Shown: positions 55,981-64,000, counted from the stretch's first letter. The stretch: 64,000 nt of DNA from Alkalibacterium sp. MB6 (GCF_009935905.1 NZ_PREX01000005.1:29542-93541); one strand, 5' to 3'. The notes: generated by a model not told the origin, from the letters alone. A program made the numbers and translations.

Positions 55981-56403
55981 TTAAATGGCTTTGACCGTTT
56001 TCTTCACTTTAACGTTTCCTTCAATCGCTCGTGAATACGGACACACTTGATGAGCGTCTTCAACAAGTTTTTCAGCTTCTTCTTGAGTGACGCCTTCAAT
56101 TTCAATATGAAGAGAGACGGCTAAACCAAATCCTTTTAGTTTTTTCTCAATGCTCACTTCCGCTGTCACTGCAGACGTTGTTTTCTTCTTTGCTTGTCTA
56201 GCGACTAATTGCAGGGCACTGTCAAAACAAGCCGCGTAACCAGCGGAGAATAGTTGTTCTGGATTGGTTGTCCCTTCTACTTCTTTACCGCCTAACCCTT
56301 TTGGAATAGATAGATCCAAGTCCAATGTACCATCAGATGATTTCACGTTTCCTTGACGACCGCCTGTTGCTTTTGATGATGCTGTGTATAATGCTAATCC
56401 CAT
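55981..56403 (-). CDS. ohr: Organic hydroperoxide resistance protein Ohr (OsmC family)
   Basis: 140 residues from the ATG at 56403, six bases after AGAGGTG; three extra codons upstream are open. Both redox cysteines are present in YAACFDSAL and HQVCPYSRA, and NPEQLFSAGYAACF is the family signature. Ohr reduces organic hydroperoxides by a thiol mechanism in the cytoplasm. It is divergent from ohrR across a clear operator. Confidence 0.95.
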   Translation of the reverse strand: MGLALYTASSKATGGRQGNVKSSDGTLDLDLSIPKGLGGKEVEGTTNPEQLFSAGYAACFDSALQLVARQAKKKTTSAVTAEVSIEKKLKGFGLAVSLHIEIEGVTQEEAEKLVEDAHQVCPYSRAIEGNVKVKKTVKAI

Positions 56404-56427
56404 TGTAAACACCTCTTTATATTATTT

Positions 56428-56446
56428 TGTACAATTTGATTGTACA
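56428..56446. promoter_or_regulatory. OhrR operator between ohr and ohrR
   Basis: TGTACAATTTGATTGTACA has perfect 8-base arms around TTG and matches the known OhrR operator core TACAATT...ATTGTA. It sits in the shared promoter region, so OhrR should repress ohr and possibly itself. Confidence 0.85.
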
Positions 56447-56519
56447 CAACTTAATTGGGCTTGTCTATCTTTAACACTTGAGATAGTAAATTTGATATAC
56501 TGTAAGAGAGGTGACGATT

Positions 56520-56945
56520 ATGTCAAAAGACAGTTTAAAATTAGAAAATCAACTATGTTTCCCACTATATGCTGTAACAAGGCAGCTAACTAAAATTTAC
56601 CGACCACTACTCAGTCAGTTTAATTTGACCTACCCGCAGTATTTAGTTTTGCTGGCTTTATATGAACACCAAAATTTAACCGTTAAAGCACTCGGAGAGC
56701 GATTATTTTTAGATTCAGGAACCCTAACTCCCATGCTTAAGAGAATGGAAGAGAATGGCCTTGTCGAGAGAATTCGCTCAAAAAGTGACGAACGAGTCGT
56801 TGAAGTAACGTTAACAGAAAAAGGGAAAAACTTAGAAGACCGAATCGAGAGTGTACCGGTCGATTTCATGAAAGAAGTGAAATTGGAAGAGTCAGAGTAT
56901 TTTGAACTCAAGCGCATTTTAGCCAAAATAATGAATCAAGTATAA
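56520..56945 (+). CDS. ohrR: MarR-family organic peroxide sensor OhrR
   Basis: 141 residues from the ATG at 56520 after GAGAGGTG; a GTG three codons earlier overlaps the ribosome site. The reactive cysteine is in [14 protein letters not shown] near residue 15, as in Bacillus one-cysteine OhrR. The winged helix is at about 50-105 ([23 protein letters not shown]). Oxidation of the cysteine by organic peroxide releases it from DNA. Confidence 0.94.
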   Translation: MSKDSLKLENQLCFPLYAVTRQLTKIYRPLLSQFNLTYPQYLVLLALYEHQNLTVKALGERLFLDSGTLTPMLKRMEENGLVERIRSKSDERVVEVTLTEKGKNLEDRIESVPVDFMKEVKLEESEYFELKRILAKIMNQV

Positions 56946-56955
56946 GGAGAACACA

Positions 56956-57435
56956 ATGGATATCACTATTCTGTCAGTAGGCAAGTTGAAAGAGAAGTAT
57001 TTGAAAAAAGGAATAGAAGAGTACACCAAGCGTTTAGGCGCCTATACCAAAATAAGCGTCGTTGAAGTCCCAGACGAAAAAGCACCAGAAAATTTAAGTG
57101 AAGCAGAAATGGAGCAGGTTAAAGACAAAGAAGGCGAACGACTTTTAGCAAAAATTCCCGACAACGCTTATGTTTTTACCCTGGCCATTCAAGCGAAAGA
57201 ACGCACATCAGAATCCTTTGCCAAAGAAATCGAGCAGCTCATGATCCACGGCAAAAGCAAAATCATCTTCGTCATCGGCGGCTCACTCGGTTTAAGCGAC
57301 AACGTCATGAAACGAAGCAACGAAAGCATCTCCTTTGGAAAAATGACCTACCCGCACCAGCTCATGCGCTTGATTTTGGTAGAGCAAATCTATCGAGCCT
57401 TTCGTATTATGCGGAATGAGCCTTATCACAAGTGA
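56956..57435 (+). CDS. rlmH: 23S rRNA pseudouridine-1915 N3-methyltransferase RlmH
   Basis: 159 residues, normal length, with the SPOUT methyltransferase knot [16 protein letters not shown] near 104 and the C terminus [17 protein letters not shown]. It methylates pseudouridine 1915 in helix 69. In staphylococci the last codons of this gene (orfX) are the SCC attachment site; here they read GAGCCTTATCACAAGTGA and form part of a palindrome. A degraded recombinase-like gene follows at once. Confidence 0.97.
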   Translation: MDITILSVGKLKEKYLKKGIEEYTKRLGAYTKISVVEVPDEKAPENLSEAEMEQVKDKEGERLLAKIPDNAYVFTLAIQAKERTSESFAKEIEQLMIHGKSKIIFVIGGSLGLSDNVMKRSNESISFGKMTYPHQLMRLILVEQIYRAFRIMRNEPYHK

Positions 57436-57439
57436 TAAG
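57422..57439. other. Palindrome over the rlmH stop codon, attB-like
   Basis: CTTATCAC-AA-GTGATAAG is a perfect palindrome spanning the last three codons of rlmH. Its position and partial sequence (TATCA.AAGTGA) resemble the SCC attachment site at the end of staphylococcal orfX. No second copy was found further right in the window. Confidence 0.45.
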
Positions 57440-57512
57440 ATTCTTATTTTTAAAAATTGTACTTATATAAATCAAAGAGAGAAATCCTGTAGTCTGAATC
57501 ATTTATGTACAG

Positions 57513-58010
57513 ATAAAGCAGGTTGTAGACGAAATGAACGAACAGATAGAGGCGAATCAGAAACCATGGGAAATGGAGTTAAATGGCTTAGATGGAAAAA
57601 TTAAAGAAATGGCAAGAGTTAATCAAATCCTGAATTAACTAAGGAACTTGAGGGAAGAATAACTGAATTAGAAATTAAATACATTGAAAAGAAACACAAA
57701 AAGACGAACTTCTAAAGCTTTTACAAGCAGAAAGGTATAAAGTCAAAACAGAAGATGTTTCTAAAATAATGAAAGTAGCTAATCGAGCCATAACGGATTC
57801 AGATAGTAAGGCGGATATGAAAGAAATCTTACGGACATTCGTTAACAAAAAAACATTCGACACAAAACTAAAGCGGATTATCTCATATACACCCATTTCA
57901 GTAAAGAAATAGTCGATGGATTGAATCACCTAACTAAAGAAGGGCCAACAGTAGGAAAGAATGCTGTTGGCCCATTTACATTTAGTACTCCGTTTAAATT
58001 ATTAATTTAA
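57513..58010 (+). pseudogene. Degraded C-terminal part of a serine-recombinase-like gene
   Basis: Four segments in different frames join into one protein-like sequence: 57513-57630 (IKQVVDEMNEQIEANQKPW), 57626-57700 (NPELTKELEGRITELEIKYI), 57700-57890 (ERYKVKTEDVSKIMKVANRA; FVNKKTFDTKLKRI) and 57888-58010 (YTHFSKEIVDGLNHLTKEG), ending at TAA 58008. The order coiled coil then a final beta-rich tail is that of large serine recombinases after the zinc ribbon. The catalytic and zinc parts are missing. At least three frameshifts make it non-functional. The family call is from memory and moderately sure. Confidence 0.55.
57942..57973. repeat. Perfect 10-bp hairpin in the recombinase remnant
   Basis: GGGCCAACAG and CTGTTGGCCC flank a 12-base loop. 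It lies within the last segment of the remnant and is not followed by a T run. Confidence 0.6.
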
Positions 58011-58245
58011 AAGAAATTGTATTTAAAGCTAAAATATAAATGATTTCAAAGCGAGGTTGTTCTACAAAAAAATAAGTTTGTAGCACTAAGATGCTACAGT
58101 TTTTTTACATAGAAAAATGGTGATGGCTTTATAAGCCGATTTTATCTTTTTATAAGAAACTTTCAATTATTTCAAAGGATTCCTCTTTTTGATTCGTATT
58201 ACTAGTGAAGACCGAAAAATACGATATAGAGAAGGGGTTATTTAA
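58011..58245. other. AT-rich gap after the remnant
   Basis: 235 bases without a gene; it holds a terminator (58079-58106) and the probable promoter of the small secreted protein gene, for which no clear -10/-35 pair was found. Confidence 0.6.
58079..58106 (+). terminator. Terminator after the recombinase remnant
   Basis: TGTAGCA and TGCTACA flank a 6-base loop, followed by seven T. Confidence 0.8.
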
Positions 58246-58644
58246 ATGAAATTAAGATTAATGGTATTAGCTGCAGGGGCTTTGTTGATGACTGGTGGGA
58301 AAACAGTGTTAGGTGCAAGGAGTTTCGAATCGATGCCCTCAGATGAATCAGTCTATCGAGTAGAAGAAAGCTATCCAATGAGAGGACCAAATGAATATAG
58401 AATGCGTGAGGTTTTAGATGAACGAGATAATAATTTCAATGACGATAGCTTCGAAGATCATTTTCGTGAAATGGAAAGATTTCATCTAGAATGGGGTAAT
58501 TTAACGGAGGAAGAGCGAGAGGAATGGCGAGACAGAAGAAACGAAAGCCAAGACAGATACAACGATCGTTCATTTGATGGCTATGGTATGATGGGGCCAA
58601 GAAGAGCGAACCTTTCACGACATGGTTGTGGTGTTCGTCGATAA
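58246..58644 (+). CDS. Small secreted charged protein of unknown family
   Basis: 132 residues. The N terminus is a signal peptide (KLRLMVLAAGALLMTGGKTVLG). The mature part is rich in Arg, Glu, Asp and Asn, with a helical stretch (HFREMERFHLEWGNLTEEER) and a Met/Gly/His/Cys-bearing end (GYGMMGPRR, RHGCGVRR). I do not recognise the family. It lies five bases before the open frame of the sigma factor gene and is probably co-transcribed with it and the anti-sigma gene, so it may be a signal, target or sensor partner of that system (inference). Confidence 0.6.
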   Translation: MKLRLMVLAAGALLMTGGKTVLGARSFESMPSDESVYRVEESYPMRGPNEYRMREVLDERDNNFNDDSFEDHFREMERFHLEWGNLTEEEREEWRDRRNESQDRYNDRSFDGYGMMGPRRANLSRHGCGVRR

Positions 58645-58670
58645 AATAAATGTTTAGCTGGTGGTTAATG

Positions 58671-59162
58671 ATGAGAAGTGAAAAAGAAGTGACACATGCG
58701 ATTCAGTTATATGGGGATACGGTGAGACGAGTGTGCATGGTTTATTTGAAAAACCCAACGGATACTGAGGATATTTTTCAGAACGTGTTTATCAAATATG
58801 CCACCCGTTCTCCACAGTTTGAGTCCTTGGAGCATGAAAAAGCTTGGATTATTCGGGTGACAATAAATGAATGTAAGGACTTTTTAAAGAGTTTTTACAA
58901 AAGAAATATTTTCCCGACTCGTCAAAGCGTCCTAATTAACCAACAAACAGCCACAGTTCCAACAGAGCATCGTGAAGTTCTTGAAGCGGTACTTGCTCTT
59001 TCGAAAAAGTATCGTGAAATAATTTATTTATTTTATTATGAAGAATATACAGCAGTTGAGATAGCAGAAATCTTGAACAAGAATGTCAATACTGTTTATA
59101 CACGGTTGACTAGGGGCAGAGATTTATTGAAGGCAGCGTTAGGAGATGATTACCATGAATAG
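58671..59162 (+). CDS. ECF-type RNA polymerase sigma factor
   Basis: 163 residues from the ATG at 58671, six bases after GGTGG; in-frame ATGs at 58650 and 58668 are alternatives. Region 2 (DTEDIFQNVFIKYATRSPQF; EKAWIIRVTINECKDFL) and region 4 (LSKKYREIIYLFYYEEYTAVEIAEILNKN) are present with only a short linker, the ECF layout. The stop overlaps the next gene, which encodes a membrane protein with an RsgI-like outer domain, so the two form a sigma/anti-sigma pair. Regulon unknown. Confidence 0.88.
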   Translation: MRSEKEVTHAIQLYGDTVRRVCMVYLKNPTDTEDIFQNVFIKYATRSPQFESLEHEKAWIIRVTINECKDFLKSFYKRNIFPTRQSVLINQQTATVPTEHREVLEAVLALSKKYREIIYLFYYEEYTAVEIAEILNKNVNTVYTRLTRGRDLLKAALGDDYHE

Positions 59163-59883
59163 AAAAATCAAAGATGCTTTTAATCGCGTGACCGCTGAAA
59201 AAGATTTGATGCAACATACAGAGGATGCTGTCATTCTATATATGCGTACGCAAAATGAGAAGCCACAGATTGTAAAAAATTCAAGAAAGAGAAATATCGG
59301 ATTGGCCCTAGCGTTTGTATTTGTCTTTGCATTTAGTAGCTTATTTGTTTATCTGCAACCTGTATCAGCTGTCTCAATTAACAGTACTTCTTCTGTAGAA
59401 GTATACTTTAATCGATTTAATCGTGTCGTTGAAGTGATTAGCTATGATGAAAATGGTGAACCAACTTCGGAAGAAATGGCTATTCAAAACAAGGGTTTCG
59501 AAGAAGTTATGGATGAAATCTTAAGTGATGCGGATGCGGAAGATGTTTATGTAACCGTCGCAAGCCGCAATGAAGCTGCGACTAGAGAAATGGTTGCGAA
59601 TCTAACCACGCACCAGGAAATGATGCGAAATATGCATATCTACCAATCTTCAGAAGAAATCATGAAGAAAGCACGAGAAAATGAAATGTCCATGGGACGC
59701 ATGCACGCCATGCATGAATTGCAAGAATCAGGTGAAGAGTATAACACCACTGATATAGAAACTGAATCCACTCAAGAATTAATGGAGGCTTTTGACAGAC
59801 ATCATCAAGAAATGATGCGCGGAGGCCATATGCATAGGCCAGGTGGTGGGATGAACGGTGGGCATATGAATCGGTCCAGATAA
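59155..59883 (+). CDS. Membrane anti-sigma factor with RsgI-like outer domain and Met/His-rich tail
   Basis: 242 residues from the ATG at 59155, nine bases after GGAG. About 45 cytoplasmic residues, a membrane helix (NIGLALAFVFVFAFSSLFVYL), then an outer domain with SVEVYFNRFNRVVEVISYD and EEVMDEILSDADAEDVYVTV, resembling the middle domain of the SigI anti-sigma factor RsgI. The last 80 residues are rich in Met and His (HQEMMRNMHIY, MGRMHAMHEL, HHQEMMRGGHMH), a composition seen in copper- or other metal-binding proteins. It overlaps the ECF sigma gene. Metal sensing is inference; RsgI relation is moderately sure. Confidence 0.72.
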   Translation: MNRKIKDAFNRVTAEKDLMQHTEDAVILYMRTQNEKPQIVKNSRKRNIGLALAFVFVFAFSSLFVYLQPVSAVSINSTSSVEVYFNRFNRVVEVISYDENGEPTSEEMAIQNKGFEEVMDEILSDADAEDVYVTVASRNEAATREMVANLTTHQEMMRNMHIYQSSEEIMKKARENEMSMGRMHAMHELQESGEEYNTTDIETESTQELMEAFDRHHQEMMRGGHMHRPGGGMNGGHMNRSR

Positions 59884-59886
59884 AAA

Positions 59887-59928
59887 ATAACCATCTGCCT
59901 ATTCGTTGATTGAATAAGCAGATGGTTA
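59887..59928. terminator. Terminator between the anti-sigma gene and the ABC permease
   Basis: ATAACCATCTGC..TATTC pairs with GAATA..GCAGATGGTTAT; followed by TTTTTT on the minus strand, so it is stronger for the permease gene. Confidence 0.85.
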
Positions 59929-59958
59929 TGATTTCATTGAAATGTTTTGCTACAGTTT

Positions 59959-61551
59959 TTAAAGAGGTAGATCTTTCTTTGTAAAGAGAATATTCGAGGC
60001 GGTGTATAGTACAAAGGCTATCGCTCCTAAAGCCACTAGACCCCAACCGAATTCTCCGCTCGATAGTATGGCATCTGTATCAAATAGAGTTGTAATTGTC
60101 ATATATTCAAGACCATTCGCACTATCCATTAATTGTTGAATCATGGTAATGAGGAAGAAAGCAAATGGAATTCCTCCACCGACGGCTAAGGCTAAGCCTG
60201 TACGGTTAAATAGGGTTGATGCAAAGAATGAGATCGAGCTCATTGCCAAGATTAATAGTAGTAGACCTAGACTTAACCAAAAATAAGTCTCTACGTCAAA
60301 TTCTAGAGCCCGATCGACTGATCTAGCAGAAGAAACCATCGCATGATTTGCCATCATAATGATTTGATCTGTATTTAAACCGGTTGTTTGTGTAGATAAT
60401 GCTAATGCAGTAGGATCTTTAATGAACGTTAAGTTATCTCTTACTTGCTCACTATTGATATCTAAAGCAGTCGCAGATGAGTCAATCACTGTTTGTAGTA
60501 ATAGCTCGGCATTGTCTTCAGAAACCTCTCTTTGTGGAGTAGATGCTACCGTGTCTTGAACAACTACAGTTTCTTCAACTTCCTCTGATTCTTCATTTTC
60601 ATTGGTTTCATCGGTTTCTTCCTGATTTTCTTCCGTTTCTACGGGTTCAATTTCCGGAGTTTCTTCTTCGACAGGCTCTGTGTTCTCAAACTCCACGACT
60701 TCAAGTGCGTCTATTTCCCCCACGACAAGCTCACGATAATCATTAATAGAAATACCATGGATACGCGCACCAGCGGCCAAAGCGTCATTACTTGTTAGAA
60801 GCATTTCAGGTTGTTCCAGTAATTCTTCTGTTGTTATTTCGATGTCGCTATCTTCCATATCATCATCGTCTTCATAAATATCCCAACGTTCATCTGTAAT
60901 AATTTCTGCAGCTTCTTTGTATGAACGGTTACGAATCAAATCTTCTAAGTAAATAGCGTAAGCTTCTGTATCCATATCACGAGCGACTGCTGCTTCGCGC
61001 ATGGCGTGTTCATCTTCTTGAATTAAATATAAACGCTCTGATAAGTATCGTTCTTCTTGATTTAATGTTTCCGCTGCAGCTTTAACATCATCTGTAATCG
61101 GATAACCGGTGACGTTGTTGAATTGTAGTTGGGAAGCCCCTAATCCGGCTAATGAAATGATAAGGTACATTAATGTAACGGATAGGATGAGGTAAAGAGA
61201 TTTTGTAAGAATGACACTGGATCGTTTAATCGGAGTCGACAAAGTATAAGCCAGTGAACCAGAATCAACTTCATTAACGACTAGATTATTGGCCGTGAAT
61301 ACGACATAGACAATCCCTAAGATGACCGAAATTAATTTATAGAAGTTCTCTAAACTTCCTAAAAGACTTGTCAATGAGGATAAGATATTTGAGAAGGCTG
61401 TACCTTCTGCCGCTGCTGCGATAGATGCAAAGCCTGCTGCATCATAACTAATGATGAAGCCAGACAAAATGGTCGAAGCAACGATGGTGATAATCAACCA
61501 GAGCTTCCAATTAGCTTGAATACTTTGTTTTAAGATTGGTTTTGATAACAT
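59959..61551 (-). CDS. ABC-2 type permease with large acidic extracytoplasmic insert
   Basis: 530 residues. Membrane segments near 17-40, 75-95 and 115-140 and again at about 415-530 (four to five). Between them lies about 270 extracytoplasmic residues, including a very acidic low-complexity stretch (EETPEIEPVETEENQEETDE). Early motif NLVVNEVDSGSLAYTLSTPI is the ABC-2 exporter pattern. It lies directly after the ATPase gene (no gap) and should form the channel of an exporter. Substrate unknown; multidrug or peptide efflux is typical of such TetR-linked loci. Confidence 0.8.
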   Translation of the reverse strand: MLSKPILKQSIQANWKLWLIITIVASTILSGFIISYDAAGFASIAAAAEGTAFSNILSSLTSLLGSLENFYKLISVILGIVYVVFTANNLVVNEVDSGSLAYTLSTPIKRSSVILTKSLYLILSVTLMYLIISLAGLGASQLQFNNVTGYPITDDVKAAAETLNQEERYLSERLYLIQEDEHAMREAAVARDMDTEAYAIYLEDLIRNRSYKEAAEIITDERWDIYEDDDDMEDSDIEITTEELLEQPEMLLTSNDALAAGARIHGISINDYRELVVGEIDALEVVEFENTEPVEEETPEIEPVETEENQEETDETNENEESEEVEETVVVQDTVASTPQREVSEDNAELLLQTVIDSSATALDINSEQVRDNLTFIKDPTALALSTQTTGLNTDQIIMMANHAMVSSARSVDRALEFDVETYFWLSLGLLLLILAMSSISFFASTLFNRTGLALAVGGGIPFAFFLITMIQQLMDSANGLEYMTITTLFDTDAILSSGEFGWGLVALGAIAFVLYTASNILFTKKDLPL

Positions 61552-62445
61552 TTATACATCCTCCTTGAATACTTCAGTAATGTAATCTTCAAAATGTACT
61601 TTAATTTCTTTGAAATAAACGAGATCAAACGATTTTAAGCTTTGAATCAATTCATTAATCTGTTCATCGTGAATTTGTACAAAAACTTGTAAATCTTCTG
61701 GTTTCACGCGATTGATTTGATAGCCTAAACTGATAAATTGTTTGAAAGCTTCTTCCGATTTAAATTCCATACGATATTCTTTGTTTTTGTTGTAACGAAT
61801 GTTTTTCATATCGACCACTTCAATAATTCTTCCTTGTTGGATAACAGCCACGCGATCACAGATTTCTTCCACTTCTTGAAAGATATGACTGGACATGAAA
61901 ATCGTTTTTCCTTTTTCCTTTTCTTCTTTCAAAAGATCAATGAAAATATCACGCATGAGTGGGTCCAAACCGGTTGTTGGTTCATCCATGATTAAAATAT
62001 CCGCATCGGAAGCAAGAGCTGTAACAATGGCCGTCTTTTGTTTCATCCCTTTACTCATAGCGTGCACATTAGCTGTCGCATCTAATTGCAAAAGCTCAAT
62101 CAATTCTTGTGCGCGTTCCCAACTTCCTCTTCCTGACAAATAAATGTGTTCTTTAAGGAATTCTTCTCCCGTTGTATTTCCAGGGAAATTAATTTCCCCA
62201 GGGATATAAGAAACATAGCGTTTGACTTCGGCACTACTCTTCGTCGCGTCAAGTCCCTTAATACTGACATTTCCTTCATCTGGTTTAATAAAACCCATCA
62301 TATGCCGAATGGTTGTGGTCTTGCCTGCGCCATTAATACCAACGAAGCCATAGACTTCGCCTTTTTCAATCTCTAAAGAGACGTCATATATTCCTCGACC
62401 TTTTCCATAATCTTTCGTTAAATGTTCTATCTCAATGTAAGCCAT
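61552..62445 (-). CDS. ABC transporter ATP-binding protein (intact)
   Basis: 297 residues from the ATG at 62445, after AGGAGAAC; 23 extra upstream codons overlap the previous gene. Walker A GINGAGKTTTIRH near 42, signature AMSKGMKQK near 135, Walker B ILIMDEPTTGLDP near 157 and switch His in FMSSHIF are all present. The signature is MSKGMKQK rather than LSGGQ, as in exporters of the BcrA/CcmA group. It pairs with the following permease. The gene before it encodes a related ATPase disabled by a stop codon. Confidence 0.9.
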   Translation of the reverse strand: MAYIEIEHLTKDYGKGRGIYDVSLEIEKGEVYGFVGINGAGKTTTIRHMMGFIKPDEGNVSIKGLDATKSSAEVKRYVSYIPGEINFPGNTTGEEFLKEHIYLSGRGSWERAQELIELLQLDATANVHAMSKGMKQKTAIVTALASDADILIMDEPTTGLDPLMRDIFIDLLKEEKEKGKTIFMSSHIFQEVEEICDRVAVIQQGRIIEVVDMKNIRYNKNKEYRMEFKSEEAFKQFISLGYQINRVKPEDLQVFVQIHDEQINELIQSLKSFDLVYFKEIKVHFEDYITEVFKEDV

Positions 62446-63370
62446 GTTGCAAGTTCTCCTCTCCAGCAGCGACTGTTTTCTTACGGTCATAAAAGTCCAT
62501 AAAGTAATCTTCAAGTGTGAACTTAATTTCTGAAATAAAGTTCACTTTGACACCACTTAACTCTATAAATAGTTGTTGCATTTTTTCATCGGTCAGATTT
62601 AGTTTGACTTGATTTTGATCAGGTCTTTTAATGGGGATGGTAAATTTCGTATCCTCCAAGAATGTTTGGTAGTCTTGAAAGCTTGAAAATTCAATCTTAA
62701 ATGCTTTATTTGTACTTTGTTTTAACTGATTCGCTTCGATCGTTGAAACAACGACACCATCTTTTATGATGGCTATACGGTCACAAGTTGCATCGACTTC
62801 ACTAAAAATATGACTAGATAATAGAATGGTTTTTCCGTTCGCTTTCTCGTTTAAAATAAATTGAATGAAACGTTCTTGCATCACTGGATCTAGTCCAGAC
62901 GTTGGTTCATCTAAAATTAATACGCTTGGATTATGCATGAAAGCCGTCACGACGGCTAATTTTCTCTTAGTTCCTAAACTCATTTCTTTAATATCTTCTG
63001 AAGTATCGAGTTCAAAAATGTTTTTAAGCTCTTCTGTATGAGTCATATCTGTAATTTGTCTTTCTTCCGCCATAAATTTAATGAATTGATCACCTGTCAT
63101 ATTTTTAGGGAAAGCTAACTCACCTGGCAAATAGCCAACATCATATTTGATGATTGCTGCTGCTTTCCAACAATCTTTACCATTAATAGATAATTCACCT
63201 TCATGAGGTTTAGAAAAACCCATGAGATGACGTATTGTTGTCGTTTAACCTGCACCATTGGGCCCTAAGAATCCAAAAACTTCCCCTTTTTTTATTTCAA
63301 AAGAAACGTCGAATATCCCACGGCCGTATCCATAATCTTTTGTCACGTGTTTCATTTCTATAACTGGCAT
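62432..63370 (-). pseudogene. ABC ATPase with stop codon replacing the Walker A lysine
   Basis: From the ATG at 63370 (after GAGGGAAAA) the frame reads a normal ATPase start ([20 protein letters not shown]) to GFLGPNGAG, then TAA at 63247-63245 where the Walker A Lys codon (AAA) should be, then TTTIRHLMGF and the rest in frame: SLGTKRK signature, LILDEPTSGLDP Walker B, LLSSHIF, to the stop at 62432. 313 codons overall, one substitution from an intact gene. Translation from an internal ATG (63223) would lack the P-loop. It is paralogous to the intact ATPase gene that follows and overlaps it by 14 bases. Confidence 0.85.
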
Positions 63371-63409
63371 TTTTTTCCCTCTTTCATTTAAAATACATGT
63401 AATAGATAA

Positions 63410-63456
63410 ATAACATAAGTAAGTTTATTTACAAACGTCATGTTATGCATTATACT
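63410..63456 (+). promoter_or_regulatory. Promoter of the TetR-type gene with overlapping inverted repeat
   Basis: -35 TTTACA (63428-63433), 17-base spacer, -10 TATACT (63451-63456). ATAACAT (63410-63416) and ATGTTAT (63440-63446) form an inverted repeat across it, a candidate operator for the regulator in the gap shared with the ABC genes. Confidence 0.55.
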
Positions 63457-63555
63457 AGACCTGAAAATTTGAACAAGATACATCTTTTAGAATCTGTCAC
63501 TTAACGAACACATTGTGAGAAATTGTCTATTATCTTAAAAGGAGAGGGTATTATT

Positions 63556-64000
63556 ATGGAAAATTTAGACTTAAGAATTCAAAAAACATATAAGTCATTG
63601 ATTGAGAATTTTGAAGGATTATTAAATGAAAAAGAATTTGAGAAAATATCTGTCACTGAAATTTGTGATGCAGCGATGATTCGGCGGCCAACTTTTTACC
63701 AACATTTTTTGGATAAATACGATTTTTTAACGTTTTTTATTAAACATAAAATGAATCTTGTTTTTGATTATGCCTTTCAAAATATAAATGAAAAAGAAGG
63801 CGACTTTTTTGTTTTAGTATTTGAGCAATTATTGAATGAATCAGACAATGTTTTAGAGCTTATCTTTAGTATTCAAATGAATTCAGATATTATGTTAGAG
63901 ATGGCTAGCGTTCAAGAGTATTGTGTTTTGCAAGATAAATGTTTAGAAAATTGCAATGAAAAGTTAAGAACTTTGCCAACCACTTTTAGTTCAATTATTT
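63556..64000 (+). CDS. TetR/AcrR-family regulator, 3' end outside window
   Basis: 148 residues are visible and the frame is open at the window end. The N terminus has a TetR helix-turn-helix (LLNEKEFEKISVTEICDAAM, then IRRPTFYQHFLDKYDFL, about residues 23-62), followed by a helical ligand domain start. Ribosome site AAAGGAGAGG precedes the ATG. It is divergent from the ABC exporter genes and probably represses them; the inducer is unknown. Confidence 0.85.
   Translation, partial: MENLDLRIQKTYKSLIENFEGLLNEKEFEKISVTEICDAAMIRRPTFYQHFLDKYDFLTFFIKHKMNLVFDYAFQNINEKEGDFFVLVFEQLLNESDNVLELIFSIQMNSDIMLEMASVQEYCVLQDKCLENCNEKLRTLPTTFSSII

Noticed and set aside
57440..64000. Second attachment-like copy that would mark the far end of an rlmH-targeting element
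   Set aside because: No copy of TATCACAAGTGA or a close variant was seen to the window end.

Overview
The window is the replication-origin region of a low-GC Gram-positive bacterium. It carries rpmH-dnaA-dnaN-yaaA-recF-gyrB-gyrA-rpsF-ssb-rpsR-gdpP-rplI-dnaB and the walRKHIJ-htrA-rlmH block. Rgg- and TreR-type regulators, PTS sugar uptake and the lack of sporulation genes point to Lactobacillales. Acidic proteins and two back-to-back potassium uptake systems would fit a Carnobacteriaceae-like, perhaps salt- or alkali-tolerant organism, but the genus is inference. oriC lies on both sides of dnaA. Core genes to its left are on the minus strand and those to its right on the plus strand, so transcription follows the forks.

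Left of oriC (positions 1-23.1 kb): a LytS-LytT two-component system (lytS cut by the window edge) sits before a CstA-family transporter with a promoter-proximal cre site. Next come phoP-phoR, then mnmE-mnmG behind a leader with a terminator-like hairpin. Between mnmE and jag lies about 10 kb of accessory genes: an AAC(6')-like acetyltransferase, a LysM polysaccharide deacetylase, an unusual M50-type membrane protease, treR, a short Rgg-type regulator, treA-treP, a rhodanese protein and folC. Then jag-yidC-rnpA-rpmH lead to the origin.

Origin and right arm (23.1-38.5 kb): DnaA boxes flank dnaA. The dnaA-dnaN gap has a perfect DnaA box, a short GC stretch and five DnaA-trios, the layout of a basal unwinding system. 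Three perfect parS sites lie in gaps near rpsF, gdpP and dnaB, although no parAB genes are present. A second cluster of DnaA boxes lies 31 kb away, between htrA and ohr.

Right part (38.5-64 kb): an SDR protein with a substituted catalytic lysine, divergent ktrAB-like and trkA-trkH potassium systems, a cytoplasmic alpha-amylase with a cre-like site, a ytxG-ytxH pair, a glucose-type EIIA that could serve the EIIA-less TreP, the WalRK regulon core, a predicted lipoprotein HtrA, ohr/ohrR with a clear operator, and rlmH. Directly after rlmH lies a frameshifted remnant resembling the C-terminal part of a large serine recombinase, at the same gene end that SCC elements use in staphylococci. Beyond it are an ECF sigma factor with an RsgI-like anti-sigma protein and a small secreted protein, and an ABC exporter locus in which the first ATPase gene has a stop codon exactly in place of its Walker A lysine. 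A divergent TetR-type gene runs off the window end.
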